Shown here: positions 1 to 12,426 of the stretch, piece by piece | Layout of the letters: each line of letters starts with the position of its first letter | How positions within the stretch are numbered: the stretch's first letter is position 1 | NCBI GenBank assembly: GCA_023078685.1 | Contig: JALGAS010000007.1 | Span: forward strand, 2,604,001-2,668,000 | Direction: 5' to 3' | Length of the DNA stretch: 64,000 nucleotides | Source: Neopestalotiopsis rosae | Taxonomy: Eukaryota; Ascomycota; Sordariomycetes; Amphisphaeriales; Sporocadaceae | Position numbers and translations under genes: made by a program | Notes under the pieces: model-generated | What the model saw: only the letters and a program-made list of their open reading frames with translations | The model's database searches: none | Told to the model about the DNA's origin: nothing

Positions 1-1136
1 CGGTGTACATTGCCGCCGCGAGTGTCGGCCGCTGATGGGCCCATGGCGCCAAGGATCTCTCCCTCTGGTGAGTGAGAGCCGTCGCTCATTAGTGGTTCTC
101 CTGATCTTGTGTCAGATACGTTGCCATATTGAGTGCCGTCCGAGTAAGCCACACCTGCTGCACCACCGGACAAGGTAGTTGATGCTTTACGTCCTGTAGA
201 TCCGGCAAGGGTCGTGGAACCCCAGCCGCGGTATCCGGAAGAGGCATCCTCCTTCATTTCATAGGCACCACCGGCGGCGCTGCCGACATCAGGAAGAGTC
301 GGGTCGGCGTTGGGGTTGTAAATATAATCCTCAACCTCCTTCCTTCTTTCTTCCTCGGCATCCTTTCTCTGCTTTCGCTTCCTCCAGAGGAAGATGGCAC
401 CGACAACCAAGAGGGCCACGGCTGCAATAGGAACTACGACGGCAACGGCGATCTTGCCTCCACTGTCAAGTCCTCCACTGCTACCTGAGTTTGAGCCACT
501 CGTGATAATACTTCCATCGGCAGCAGTTGATGTGGTACCAGCGCCTCCAGTCGCCGTAGTGCCATCGACAGCCTTGGTCGAGGTGATAACGATCACAGTA
601 GTGCTTCCATTGGCGGAAGAAGTCAGCTCTGTAGTCACAACAGTGCTGGAGCGACTACTGGTGCTTGTGGTTGTCGGGCTAGTGGTAGTAGGTGACGTTG
701 TAGTTGGCGCAGTGGTGGATGTGGGAGATGTTGTAGTTTCTGGGGTACTTGTCGGGGTAGTTGAAGTAGTCAGCGACGTCGCCGACGTCGTTGTGGTTGG
801 GGTTGCTGAGGTAGTCGTCGGGTCTGCCGACGTCGTTGTTTCACTGGTTGTAGTTGGCGCAGCATCACTGGTTGTTGATGTTGTTGGGTCTGCCGCAGTA
901 GTTGATGGAGTATCGGCTGCCGATGTGGTAGCATCCGCTGTGGTGGTAGGTGTGTTAGTAGACGTCTCCTCATCAGTGGTAGAAACAAGATTTGATGATG
1001 GACTGGTAGCCGAATCCGACGCAGTTGTCGGGTCAGCAGCAGCAATGCCAGAGCCCGTACTGTTAACGTTTGACGAAGACATGGTCAATATCTGTCTTGC
1101 ACCCTTCACTCCAGAGAAGTGCCTGCGACGAGACAT
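1..1136 (-). CDS. Mucin-like Ser/Thr-rich single-pass membrane protein (C-terminus cut by window edge)
   Basis: The 378 visible codons start at an ATG at 1136 and stay open to base 1, so the C-terminus lies outside the window. Residues ~19-215 are almost entirely Thr, Ser, Ala, Pro and Asp in short TTTS-like runs, a typical O-mannosylated stalk. A hydrophobic membrane span lies at ~228-250, followed by a basic stop-transfer stretch (WRKRKQRK) and a Glu/Arg-rich cytoplasmic tail. This layout matches fungal wall-stress sensors of the Mid2/Mtl type, but there is no Cys-rich WSC domain and no clear N-terminal signal peptide, so that role is inference. An ATG at 1082 (MSSSNV) is an alternative start. 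A possible 5'UTR intron (donor 1426, acceptor 1150) lies just upstream. The reverse-strand long ORF here is only a shadow of the repetitive codons. Confidence 0.7.
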   Translation of the reverse strand, partial: MSRRRHFSGVKGARQILTMSSSNVNSTGSGIAAADPTTASDSATSPSSNLVSTTDEETSTNTPTTTADATTSAADTPSTTAADPTTSTTSDAAPTTTSETTTSADPTTTSATPTTTTSATSLTTSTTPTSTPETTTSPTSTTAPTTTSPTTTSPTTTSTSSRSSTVVTTELTSSANGSTTVIVITSTKAVDGTTATGGAGTTSTAADGSIITSGSNSGSSGGLDSGGKIAVAVVVPIAAVALLVVGAIFLWRKRKQRKDAEEERRKEVEDYIYNPNADPTLPDVGSAAGGAYEMKEDASSGYRGWGSTTLAGSTGRKASTTLSGGAAGVAYSDGTQYGNVSDTRSGEPLMSDGSHSPEGEILGAMGPSAADTRGGNVH

Positions 1137-4100
1137 CTTGTTAGCCGAGCTGCATAGAGAATGGGCAACGATAACGGTGATGGCAAGGTGAAATTGAATT
1201 AAGCAAGAGTGAAGACATTGCGAATGCTGTAGTACTGCAGAGCCATTGATCATTCACAAACGACGACAGAGCGCAATGGCGGTTGTGAGTCGACTAGTGT
1301 CAGGAACTGAGCGGCAACGATTTGTCGCAGTCGAACCAACTGGGGCCATGGCTCTGCATCACGACGAAACAGACGGGCAGCAATGGGGAAAGAGATCAGC
1401 AAAGAAAGAGTCAGTGGTTTGCGTACCTTTTTGAAAAGCCTTGGCAGTCGTGCTAGGCTTTCTCGCAGTCTTTTTTGGGATAAAAAGACTGGACGAGAGA
1501 AGCGCAACTCGAAGTGGATTGAGTTGGCGATGTGTTTCGAAGTTGACGACGTGAGACGTTGAGAAAGCGAGACAGTGGACAGAAAGTGTCGAATGGATTT
1601 GAGGAAAAGGCAGGCCTGGCAAGGAAACGGGAGGATCCTGCACAAAGTACGGAGTAACGTAGCCTGGAACAGGACTGGCGCCTTTTTTTGCCTGTCGCGC
1701 TCTTTTTTTTTTTCTGGGCTTGGGGGCCTCTTGGGCTGGGTTCAGGTCTTGTGATGGGCGGTCCTCTTGCTCGCACTGGCTCAGACGGCACTATGGATGC
1801 AACCTGTGTATGCACGGCAGCACGTATTTGGCCAACCAGGGTGGTGCTGGGAAGCTTTGCTGGATGGGAGAGACCGAGGCGATTGGTTGGCGGGCGCTAG
1901 TAAGCGTGGCTGAGTGTCCCCTCGTGTCGGATCTGGTCGGTTGTCTCGTCTCGCTCTCACTTGGTCACTTTTGGAGTGGTGAGTGATGAAAGAGACAGAG
2001 AAGGAAAACCGACAGACCGGCCCAAAAAGGAAGAGAGAGGCGCCAAGCCAACGCTGATTGATCCAAGAGGCTGGGTTGTTGCCAAATTGGGGGGCCGTGT
2101 CTTACAGAAAAGGGTGGCCGTCAGAAAAAGCCGTTGCCAATTCAATTCCAATTAATTGGTGTGGACAAGTAAATAATTGAGAGCGAAAAAAAAAGTTGTT
2201 GCTTGAAGCCTGGCAAAGGGAGAGAGGATGACGATATGACGCCTGACGCCCGGAGTTCCCAGCTGGGATTGCAAATGAGACGGTAGCAAGCAGGGAAAAA
2301 GAGGAGAATTGACTTCAGTCAGTAGCAGCCAAAAAACCAGGCGGGTGTCGCAACCAAACCAAGCCCAGCGTAGGATAGGCAGGCTGGCTATGGGACGGGG
2401 ACGAGGGGATGGGACGGGGCCGTCAGTGCTCTTGCTGCAGGTTTGGCGAGCAGCACAAGGAGCCAATGAACGGGCGACCGAGCACTAAGGGAATGAGGGC
2501 TTATGGGGGTGAATGATGAGATGAGCTACTATTCCCTGTCGCCAATCTCCGCATTGACAATCAGAGACAGTCTTTTTGGTAGGTCGCTGGTAGCAAGCTG
2601 GTAGTAGGCACGGTAGGTAATCCCAAGAGCCGAGAGCAGAACCAAAGCTGGCAAAGCTGGCTGCAAGTAAGGCGAGATGGCGTCAGTCGCTTACGACAAG
2701 GGGGCTCAATTCAGTTCAGATTTATTTCAGGGTGTTCAGTGCCGCAGTGCTGTTCTGTGCCTTGGCGTCGCCGTGTGCCAAGTAAATAAATATCGTAGCC
2801 CGCTGAGCAATAGTGGTCTGTCCACTGTAAGTCCGTACCGGCATGCGAGTAATGTATGGCCCGAATACACGTGTGTAGAGGTTGCTCCCGGCTTTATTGA
2901 TGAGTCGTGATGATTCAGGGAGAAGGAGGAAACAGAAGATAGAAAAATGAGTGGATGAGTGACTGATAGCTTTGGCTGGGATTCGCTAATGCTGACCAGT
3001 GATGAATGACTTTCCACCAGTGTGCATGTAAAACAATTGATGGGAAATAGTAGAGGGGGAAGCCCTTAGGACTCGGGCAAAGCGAACGAACTCGAGTCGA
3101 TGAGATCCGGCAAAGCGTGCAGTGATGCAACCAACGATTTGCAAGTGCCTGCCCGGTGTGTAGTATGATTCGGGATTCCGGAAGCACCACACAGCAAGAA
3201 GAGGAAAAGCCTTACAAGAGACTCTGCGACTTGCACCCTTTCGTGCACCAAAAGACCAAAGGAGGTAGGGGGAGGGTTGGAAAGGCTTGTTTTTAGTTTT
3301 TCACGCCGATTCCTTTTGCACCGGCGTTCGACTTTGCTGATGTGTGCGTTGCTGCTGATGCTGGTGCTTGCTTGTTCTTCTCTCAAAGCTTCTTCTCTGC
3401 TTCTTGACCTACGAATCATTCGCAGATCGTTGATCTTGATCTCTCCTGCCTGAGAGCGGCTTTGCTTGGGTTGCTTGGCTGCCGCGCCCGCTGGAGCTGG
3501 CTAGGAGCTAAGCAGGTAGGCTTCGGATAGGATGGGGCCGGTTAGCGGGTCTGCAGCTCTAGACTACAGGGTAAAAAGACCCCGCTAATGCCGATCCAGG
3601 AACTGATACGCGCTGCCGGGAATTGCCAGTCAGTCAGTTGTCGCCTCTGCCAAGTTGGGCGGGTTGTTTGACTGTCTGACTGTCTTTTTTCGGCGCAGCC
3701 CTTTTCGTATTCGTGGAGAACTTTGCGTCAGAATCGCTTTATTTGCCGCGAATTATGACGAGCACCGCGGTAGACTGTCGTATTGGTGGTAACAATAGTC
3801 GGTCGTTTTTTGCTCCTCTTGCGGTGGGTGGAAAGAAAAAAACCCTCTAGTTCAGAATTCGATAGTCTGCCGGTTGCAACTCTGTCTGTCACGAACTGCA
3901 AAAGTGACTGATAACCGTCGGGGCTTGCGATCTGCCATGCAGTTTTGAATCCAGCGCGACGCCAAAAGTCGTAAAGAAAGTTGCCGCAAGTAACAAGAAG
4001 GCGCAAATTTTCATTCAGCGACTAGGTAACCTTCTTGTTGTCAACCCCCTCTTTCTGGGGTTGGGACAGTCGCTGTTGATTGTTGTAGTATAAATGGAAC

Positions 4101-7100
4101 AGGCTGTGTGTGTTTTTTCTGAAGGATTTGGCTTATATGATGACGACGGTTCACGCTGACGATGATGGTGAAGTGTGAAGTGACGAGAAGAGGCTCGTCG
4201 TCGTCGCCCTTGTTCAGCTATTAGCTGGCTATGCTTCTCAACTTAACAACTTGACCTCTTAAGATGATCAACAACCCAAACACCCTTCCTGTCTCTGTCT
4301 CTTGCACTGTCCCTGCTTCAGACGACGTTTGTTGTGCGTACGAATGCGTACTATGGTACAGAAACCTCGGGTTTGGGAGGGTCTCAGGAGTGCGAATTGG
4401 GTTTTGCGGGATCCCGATAAGAGGCCCTTGTTGCCTGTGTACGAAAGGGTAATGGTGGCGCGGCGGGGACTGCGGATTGCCCGTTATAGGCCGTAATTTG
4501 CTTCGAATCGTTGAAAGCTTAATTCAGCCTCCCGGTATAAGCTCGTGGTTTGCTTGTGATATTTTCTGGAGACCTGTATGCTCTTATTTTCTTTATTTTT
4601 CCCGTCTCTGGATTCTGGCCTCGTGGAAACGTGAAAGGTTCTGCAAAGTGGATGGGCAGAGCCTCGTGTGCAGAGTCCAATAAACTTCTCGAACCACAAA
4701 TGTCATTCAAATCCACCAAAGATGCTCAGGTCAGACTCAGATGGCATGAAGCGCTATGTGGATTCAATTTTTGGTTACTCCGCTGCTTCATTCATTCAGA
4801 CCTTAGCATCCTTCTCATCAGGGCGCGGTAACGTTGTTGCTTGTTGGACGGTGGGCTGGAATCGGTAACAATTTGGTTTGGGTTGGGCTTGTGCGAGCCG
4901 CGAGGCTTACAGTACGGGAATCATGCTGGGAGACGGAAATGCCGCTTTTGGCAGTATCATGCTGCTGCCAGTCACAACGCCAATTCCTGACAGTCTCTGT
5001 CAGTTTTGTCGTGTTTCTTGAATGTTTAATGGTACTGAGATCGATCCCGTTGCTCGTGGCAGATTGTCTCGCCAGTTGATGAGATGAAATGTAGGTACCA
5101 GTCAGACCTTTTTATTACTAACAAGCCGCAACGCAATCAAAAACTCGGCAGTTCTTTCTGTTATATTCAATCTATACACCAACATTTACAGTTACCTGTT
5201 TTCAATCCTGGCAGAATAATGCCGACCTGCCGCAGTCACCATGATTGTGAGCTTGGAGTCTGGCCGAATCGGCTCTTGCCTACCACTTACGCCAGGTCGC
5301 ATTCCGGTTGTCGTGGTGGCCGGCGGAGCGTATAATGCCCAGTTCTTTAGCATTGGTTGCCCATGTATGAAGTAGTCGAGAGTCTAGAAACCCGAGAAGT
5401 ACGCAAGCAGAGCCTGGAATCCTTTCCCCCTCTATTATCTGCTAAACTCCGACGCATCGTGCACTATGATCTGCACATCTCTAATTGAAGCCGATCTGCA
5501 GAAAGACAGGTCAAACCATGTGGCGCGTCTCCTGGCGGCCTGGATCAGTGCCCCTAATAAATCTTGACCAGTCGATTATATCCAAAGATAAATGACTGGT
5601 CTTGGAAATCTGGTCTGACCTACCGATGAACTACTGGTGGACATTGCTTTCACGATCTGGATCTTAGGACAGACCATACACACCTTTGACTACCCCTGTT
5701 CGCTTCCATGAGTTTACCTCAAGGTTGAATGGTGCGAAGGGGGCCATGCTTGCCATGCTTATTACCATGGTCCCCCAGGGTCGAGCTGCACGTTGATGGC
5801 AGGGCACGCGAAAAAGCAGAGGACCCTTCAAAAAGCTCTCAGGCCTCTAACTGAAGATGAGCTATGAACCTTGAATATCTAGTAGGTACGTGTGATCTTT
5901 TCGCGATTTCCACGGTGCCGTGCCGGCTGCCCCTTTCAACGGGAGCTTAATCGCACGCTTCAACACGGGCCGGCTGGTAACGACTTTGCCCGCAAGGTCA
6001 GCAACGTGTTTTTGAAAAGACTTAAGATAAGGACAGCAGTTTGTTATTGTTCTCTCTGTAGCTCCGTGTCCTATTCGGAGAGGCCATCAATGTTGCCCTC
6101 CCTTTCTCGCCAGACGACATGTCATTGCATAACAAAGTCGTCGAGCCAGGAGCCGACACGGCACCTTTCTTTCCAACCAGATCTAGCACACACCCTTTTC
6201 ACCGATGTCCGATGGGTATCGTGGTTCATCTCCGCTGGCCTATAATCCCCCCCGTTCATGCTTCTCCTCACTACTACGACATGACGTGCCATTTGCTACC
6301 TTACCAAGACACCATTGTGTTCTTTTACCAGGTCTGGATCTTTTTAGTGCAAGAATCGCCTGGTCAATAGCACAGCTCCGCTATAACCTCTTTTCATCTT
6401 GACCGGGCCTCCCCAGACAAGCAACAGCCAGCCAGCTTCAAAAATTCCCCTTGGCAAAAGTTGGAGAAACCTGGCGAGCCTGGAGGGAGTAAGCACTTCT
6501 CTCACAGGGCCTTGTCTGATCTGCTATTGGCGCGCCCTTGGCTCTATTATCACAAGCTCTTTCTCTTATGCCTCTGACCTTTACCCTCATCTCATCTATT
6601 GATTCGGTCCGCGCCGGTGTACACACACACACCACGCGACGTCATCAATCTCGACTGAGGCGGCCGGCGGGCTGGCGGACGGACCAGTTGGCAGTCGGAG
6701 CTCACCCTCACCCCCCCGTTCAAGCCATGCTCACCGACCCAAAGAAGAAGTTTCCCGGAATGGCAACTCTGCTCCTGACCCTGACCATGCTCTCTTTCTT
6801 CCGTACCCGGGGAATTTTGTTTTGATCGCAGATTTTTATCAGCCGATTTGTTTGGGACCCAGACGGAGCCAAGAGAGAGAGTGAGAGAAGGGCTCATTTA
6901 CCCAGGTTGCCACGGCTGCCCGATGGAGAGTTTCCCATCGATCGGGAACGATGAGAAAAGCCACGTGCGGTAATCTCGTAGCTTCTCGACGCATTGACAG
7001 CAGTCAAGTGATGAGAATATCTCGGACACCCGAGCCAAGTGGATCGTGACCTTTTCGAGTGTACACAATCGGCAATACCACACGTGCAGTATTGACATGA

Positions 7101-7546
7101 AGGATTGCTCGAATTCCTCATCGAGGTAGTCCCTCGAGTTAAGGCCATCAAGTCCAGTATGACCGTGGGCCGTCTTTGCATGACAATTCGGACAAGAGAT
7201 CCATGATATTGAAGCCAAAATGGTTGTAGATATGTTCAGAAGAATTTTATAGTTTGTCAACCTCTCGCTCGTCTGAAGAGCCGTCTTTGCAAGATTCATT
7301 GACGGCGCAAAAATCATTTGGCACCGTTTCCGACCCAACCGCTCTATCTATATACATGTAACAAAAGCTGCTTATAATTGCCCGCCATGCAAAGGTACTT
7401 GATCCGTCATGTTGACCCATGAGATACTCCGGCCAAAGAAGAAAAAGAGAATTATCAATACGGGAAGATGGCTAATAAGTGTTCCGATTGAGCCTCAACG
7501 CCGGTGGAAATGCAAGGCCAAGAGACAAATGTTTTCAATGGAGCGT
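1137..7546. other. 6.4-kb stretch without a recognisable gene
   Basis: Only short ORFs occur on either strand. None matches a family I know and none extends through plausible introns. The part nearest 1137 is the promoter and leader of the mucin-like gene and holds a possible 5'UTR intron. CACGTG hexamers occur near 2869, 6963 and 7081. Polypurine/polypyrimidine stretches and short A/T runs are common, as in long fungal promoters. A long untranslated leader or a non-coding RNA is possible but is not shown by the sequence. Confidence 0.5.
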
Positions 7547-9816
7547 CTAGTCGCGCATTCCCCATTTCGGCTTCAGCTGGACTCCGGAAGCGGCCTGAGT
7601 GAAGATTTCGTCCTCGGGCAGACGGCTCACACGTCCAGCACCCTGGCGGAGGGCATTGTTTGTTCTGGCAGAGATACCACTGCCCATGCTGCGTACGCTA
7701 CCAGCATCGCTCATGTTCTCGGGATCCTTGAACCTGCGAGGAGGTGCAAAGTCAAGGGCAGTGAACGTGCCAGACTTGCGCATGGCGTGACTAGCGAGGT
7801 ATTTGTTAGCACATATATCTTTTTGCAAGGGGGGAGAAATGCTTTCAACTTACGGGCTGGGCAGAGCTGGAGTGTCATCAAACGAGCTCACCAGGGGCGA
7901 GGAAACAGGGACGCCGAGGTGGTAAGGACGGCGCTCTCCCATGGGACTTTGGGAGCGACCACCGGCCTGGTCCTTGTATGTGGGCGGAGGAGCAAAGTCA
8001 AGAGGGTTCATGATCATGAAGCTTTCGTCCTTGAGCATGGCTGGCGTAGGCAGAGTTGTCAATGCCGCCGGTGGGGGCATGGGCTTCCTGGGTCCGGCGG
8101 GAGACCGACCACCCATGCGTGCAGAGGCAGAAGATCCTGGCCGGGGGCTCATGGGAGGCAGGTGACGGCCAGACATGACAGAGCCGGCACGGGGGCGCGG
8201 TCCTGGGCCACCCATACCCGGTCCTCGAGGCGGGCCACGTCCGCTAGGTCCGGGCATTGGTCTCCTGTTGCTGGGAGGCGGCGTCATGGCGCGACGTGTG
8301 ACTGGCTCAGCATAGGGCATAACGAAAGCATTGGATTCAGGGTCGAAGTAGGCTGCGTCTCCGTATCCCTGATCATGCGACTCATCGTAGTATTGAGCTG
8401 CGCTTGGCTGGGGCATGGGAGGTCTGGGTGCGCTGCCGTCGTCAAAGTACTCCTTGTAGAAGGAACGGATTCGGTTGGCTCTGAATTCGGGATCCTCCGA
8501 CTCAAGGTAGTCGCTCGGAGGCAGGGGGCGGAATCCAACAGAGAGACGGTTGCTCTTGTTTCCAGGAACTGCAAGACCAGCAGACTGAGGTTGCGCCTGT
8601 GCAGGGACAGGAGCGGTCACCTCTTGCTCCTTGACGTGATCATCTTCAGCGTCATGGTCCTCAATGACGAAGTCCGAGTACTCAGAAGGAACATCAGAGA
8701 CCACTCTTGCAGGCTTGCCCGGACGAAGGCTGGCAGGTGTCTCATCTACCAGCTCAGCCGATTGTGGTGCCATAATACCCAGGCCAAGCTCAGAGTCTCG
8801 GTTTGCAATGACGGGCTTGACTGACTCAAAAGATTCGGGGCGAGCTTTCTGAGTAACATCGTGGCGCTCCTCAGGTTCGTGGACAAGCGGCATGGCAGGC
8901 ATATCAACGTGCTCTCCTCCAACGTGGGGCGGGGTAGTGACTTCTTCAGTGAAACGGAATTCGGCCTTTGCCTCATCAGCATGGTGAGGTGTCTCGACTT
9001 CATGGACTTCTGGTACAATCGATTCCTTGATAGGAGCAGGGACGCGAGGACGGTGTGCATCGGGGAGGGAGTTCTGACGCGGTGGCACACCACGCATCGA
9101 CTGGGCTCTAGGAGACTCGAGTCCACTCTGGGCAGTGATGACAGAGGCCCGACGATCGCCACCCTTGGGGAAAGATCGCATCGAAGCACCATCGCTGATG
9201 AAGGAGTCGACGTGGCGGTAAGGGTCCTCGCTGTTGTGCAAAGTCTTTGCCAGAGAGTTGAAAGATTCCCGAGATTGTTGCATAGCCGGGGGAAGCAAGT
9301 AGGGGCTGGACAGGTTCATGTCCATCGACATGCCTTTTGCGTGACCGCTTTCCTTCTCTCCACCAAATAACTTGCTCTTTCTCTTGCCAGGAACACCCGC
9401 GCCCATACCGAAATCCATAGACTTGTATCGCTCGTCAGTATCCTCCTGCTTTTGTAGCCTCTTTGTCCGCCGGTGAAGATAGATCAGCACGAAGAAGGCG
9501 AGAATCAATGGTATCCTTGAGACGGCATTAGCACAACGCAAACAGCACCAGGGCAAACTCCTTACACAACGGCCAGGGTGATGGGCAGGGTCAGTGACGA
9601 TCCGGACATGGGCTTCTCGCAAGCTGATGAAGTATCGCCATCCGCGCAATCTGCTCTCCGGAACAGACGTGATGCGAAATTGTCTGATGCCAAGGATCTT
9701 TCCACCACACTGGGACGCTCTAGCATGCTAGGAGCTCTTTCGACCGGCCTCGAAGCGACGCTCGCGCCGAGTCCACGGCGGTGATGGTGGCGGTGGCCAT
9801 GTAAGTGTCCGTCCAT
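7547..9816 (-). CDS. Conserved fungal single-pass transmembrane protein with long Pro-rich cytoplasmic tail
   Basis: Three exons (9816-9566, 9515-7854, 7790-7547) joined by canonical introns of 50 and 63 nt give 718 aa. The ATG at 9816 starts a His/Arg-rich segment (MDGHLHGHRHHHR). A short Cys-containing lumenal part is followed by a membrane helix at ~80-100, assembled across intron 1 (LPITLAVV|IPLILAFF), and then by a basic HRRTKR stop-transfer signal. The remaining ~600 residues are low complexity and rich in Pro, Ser, Arg and Met, with acidic patches and SPRP/PPR motifs. The C-terminus repeats a short LDFAPPP/LDFAPPR motif just before and after intron 2. The helix region resembles the Skg6/Axl2-type transmembrane segment of polarity proteins. 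I cannot assign a function beyond a fungal membrane-anchored scaffold (inference). Confidence 0.75.
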
Positions 9817-12426
9817 GATTGCAATAGATTCCACGAGTATTTAAGCCAGGTTGAATGAATACAGTTGGAAATATGTTGCAATAGTGGGCGATATTACGGA
9901 AGATGATTACAATGAGCTGTAGTAAACGATTGTTCTAGTCGTGACTGGTTGTCTTGATTATCGCCATGAAACTGAGAGAACCGACTCGCTCCGTATTAAC
10001 GTATCCGGGATTTGTCAAGTAATCGATATTCGCTGCTGGATAGTGATATGTACTGGATTCGAGAGGCACCAAAAATTATTTCTCGTCGACAGAAAAGAAC
10101 AACACGGTAATGACGGTAATGAGTGACCTAAGGTACGAAAAAAAGAATGACTGATAGTTGGTTGCTGTGAAAGAATGGCACGCCTGCTATGCAAGCTGGA
10201 ATCAGACAACCGTTGTTCAAGGACGCCCGGGAGTTGAAGATTGCGGCGGTCGAGGAGTAGAATAAGGAGAGAAAAGACGAAAGAAAGCCGTCTGAACAGG
10301 TGAAAGCCACTAAGCGTAGGTGGAGATGCTGCTCAAGTCCAGGGTGGATTGGATGGTAGGACGTATGGATACCAGTCCCACGTACCGCACCGCTCTAGAT
10401 TGTACTGGGGTCGCGAATTGAAATTGTTTTTGGCGGAAATGAAGTAGGGGGGTGGGGAGGGCTTCGCAACCTTGGTATGAGATACAGGGAATGGCTTGAG
10501 GCCGTGGGCTCTCCTCGAGCGACGACGGAATTCCTCACATCGCAATTCAAACATCAATAAATCATATATATAGTGGATTAGGCTATTACCTCGTGGCGTG
10601 CCCGAGAATTCCTCTCAGGTCTTCTCCCTTCCAGAGTTGGACCTCTCAAGTCAAATAAGAAAAAAAGACCAAGTAAAAGGCTCTTACTGTTGGAGATCAC
10701 CATCGATCCTACAGTTCAGTCGGGGATGACCGTCCTCTTCTGGGGGAGGAGTTCGGCCCTCCTAAGGGAGGAGTATTGTAGAAGAGCGGCGCCAGGGGCT
10801 CAATGCAGGAACAGGAGAACCGACATGGATCTCATCGGGCGCTAATCTTGTTTGTCGCTAAAAGCCAAGCCGGTCGTTGGCCTTAACCCCCGTCAGTCCC
10901 GCCAATGGTTGCTGTCGACTTGTTTCCAAAAGAAGAGACGCCCCTGGCTATGTGGCCAGTGGCAGGCCATTGAGCACTGGCGAACAGACGGCGCGGCCCC
11001 TCTTCAGATGAAAAATGTCACTTCCCTCATAAGAGTGAGTGGGACGGTACTTTGTATTATGTTTTCCCCCGAGATGAAAATAAGCGATCCTTTCCCCTTC
11101 ATCGCAGAACGGCTCAAGGGGCAAACCCAGGCAAACCCAGGCAAGCCCACGCTGATGAAGCTTGTCAAAGACAGGCATGGCTTTTTTGCAAAACCACGAC
11201 GGCGGCCCTTTGTCTGCTCGGTTGAGGCGTAGTTAGGTAGCCTGGAATCTGGATCTCGGCGGGCCGTCATTGATAGTAGGTATCCAGAGTCCAGAGCGAT
11301 ATGAGCACTTGCTCTCCCTACGATCGCGGCGATGCATGGAGCAATCGCATGAACCTGACGATTTGGACTCGCTTGTCTAAATGACAATTAATTCTCTCAG
11401 AGTTTGAATAAATGACATGCTATTATTCCGTAGTCTTTTTGCATGCTAGGAATCCGTGGTTCAAGGTTGGTGCTGGTGCACTGAGGATGCCATGATGCGT
11501 CCTGAACGCAACCGCAAAATGATGAATTGGCTGATTAAGAATCCTGAAATTGTGAAAGTCCATTGGTTGGCAGGTCTGTGAGTGGTTATCTCTGGCTTGG
11601 GTTTCCGCCTCGAAAGCAGGCATATGGGCCTGATGGGAAACCCCGCATCATAGAGAAAAAGAGTCAAGCTAATGAGGCTTTTCTTTTTTAAACTTGCCGT
11701 CGGATGGTGTGATCCGCAGTCCAGTTGAATATGAACATCGGATGAAACTCTGTGGGAAAAGCAATACAAAATATAGTCGCGGGCGAGGTGCAATGCAGCA
11801 ATACACAACTCGTGTCGTGCGTGTGCGACTGCGTGGTTTTCGTGGAAAATTGCATCGAATTTACAGAACCACGGATCTACAGGCGACTGTGCGTCCGCTG
11901 CCTCACCATCAAGCGAGGGACGCGCAGCCAATGGGGGAGCGCAAATGCCGCGATAACGATTGGTTGGTCCATGACTCAAGTTATGATCCGAGTGTCAGCT
12001 ACCGTCGCAGTACGGTCAATGTACGCTTGACTTTCAATAGACACTCCCAAAGGACATGGTGCTGAAATGACCGAATAATAATACTTTCAAGGTTTTTTCG
12101 TTCAGGCTCAAGCTCCAAATATAGCCATCTCGACATAAGGTTCGTCCTTCGGGAAGAGTTCTAGAAGATGAGCACGCCATATTCCACAGGCACAAATTTG
12201 CACAGACCATCTGTGGAAGTTGGAACAACGTGGTTCGAATTTGCTTCTGATGGGACTCACATGATGAGGCTTTTCTTTGGTAAATATCAATTCCGCATTA
12301 ATGGAAAAAAGCAAGTAGCGTATACGCCCGTCTTCGTATTGACACAGATGGAGGCTGCCTTTCGGGACTGACGATATGGTGAAAGATCTTCTCTTCTGCC
12401 TCGAACCGGCTCGAACCGAGCCCATA
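9817..12426. other. 2.6-kb intergenic region
   Basis: This is the promoter of the transmembrane-protein gene (minus strand) plus the 3' flank of the helicase gene. ORFs are short, overlap on both strands and look non-coding. A short tandem repeat of GGCAAACCCA lies near 11120. The 14-mer ATGAGGCTTTTCTT occurs near 11672 and again near 12264, without further similarity. No gene recognised. Confidence 0.5.

Noticed and set aside
394..1191. 265-codon plus-strand open frame rich in Val
   Set aside because: It is the antisense of the Thr/Ser-rich stalk of the mucin-like gene; ACx/TCx codons read backwards as Val/Gly/Ala.
6898..7338. 146-codon minus-strand frame with CPNC, CRLC and CCQC pairs
   Set aside because: The first ATG gives about 139 residues and the Cys pairs are suggestive of a zinc protein, but there is no recognisable family or further exon support; random occurrence cannot be excluded.
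7409..8824. 471-codon plus-strand open frame
   Set aside because: Fully antisense to exons of the conserved transmembrane-protein gene; composition looks random and no domain is visible.
12232..12242. GGTTCGAATTT resembling a tRNA B box
   Set aside because: The flanking bases do not form a T-stem and there is no A box or acceptor stem at the right distance. Other GTTCRA-like matches in gaps failed the same test.
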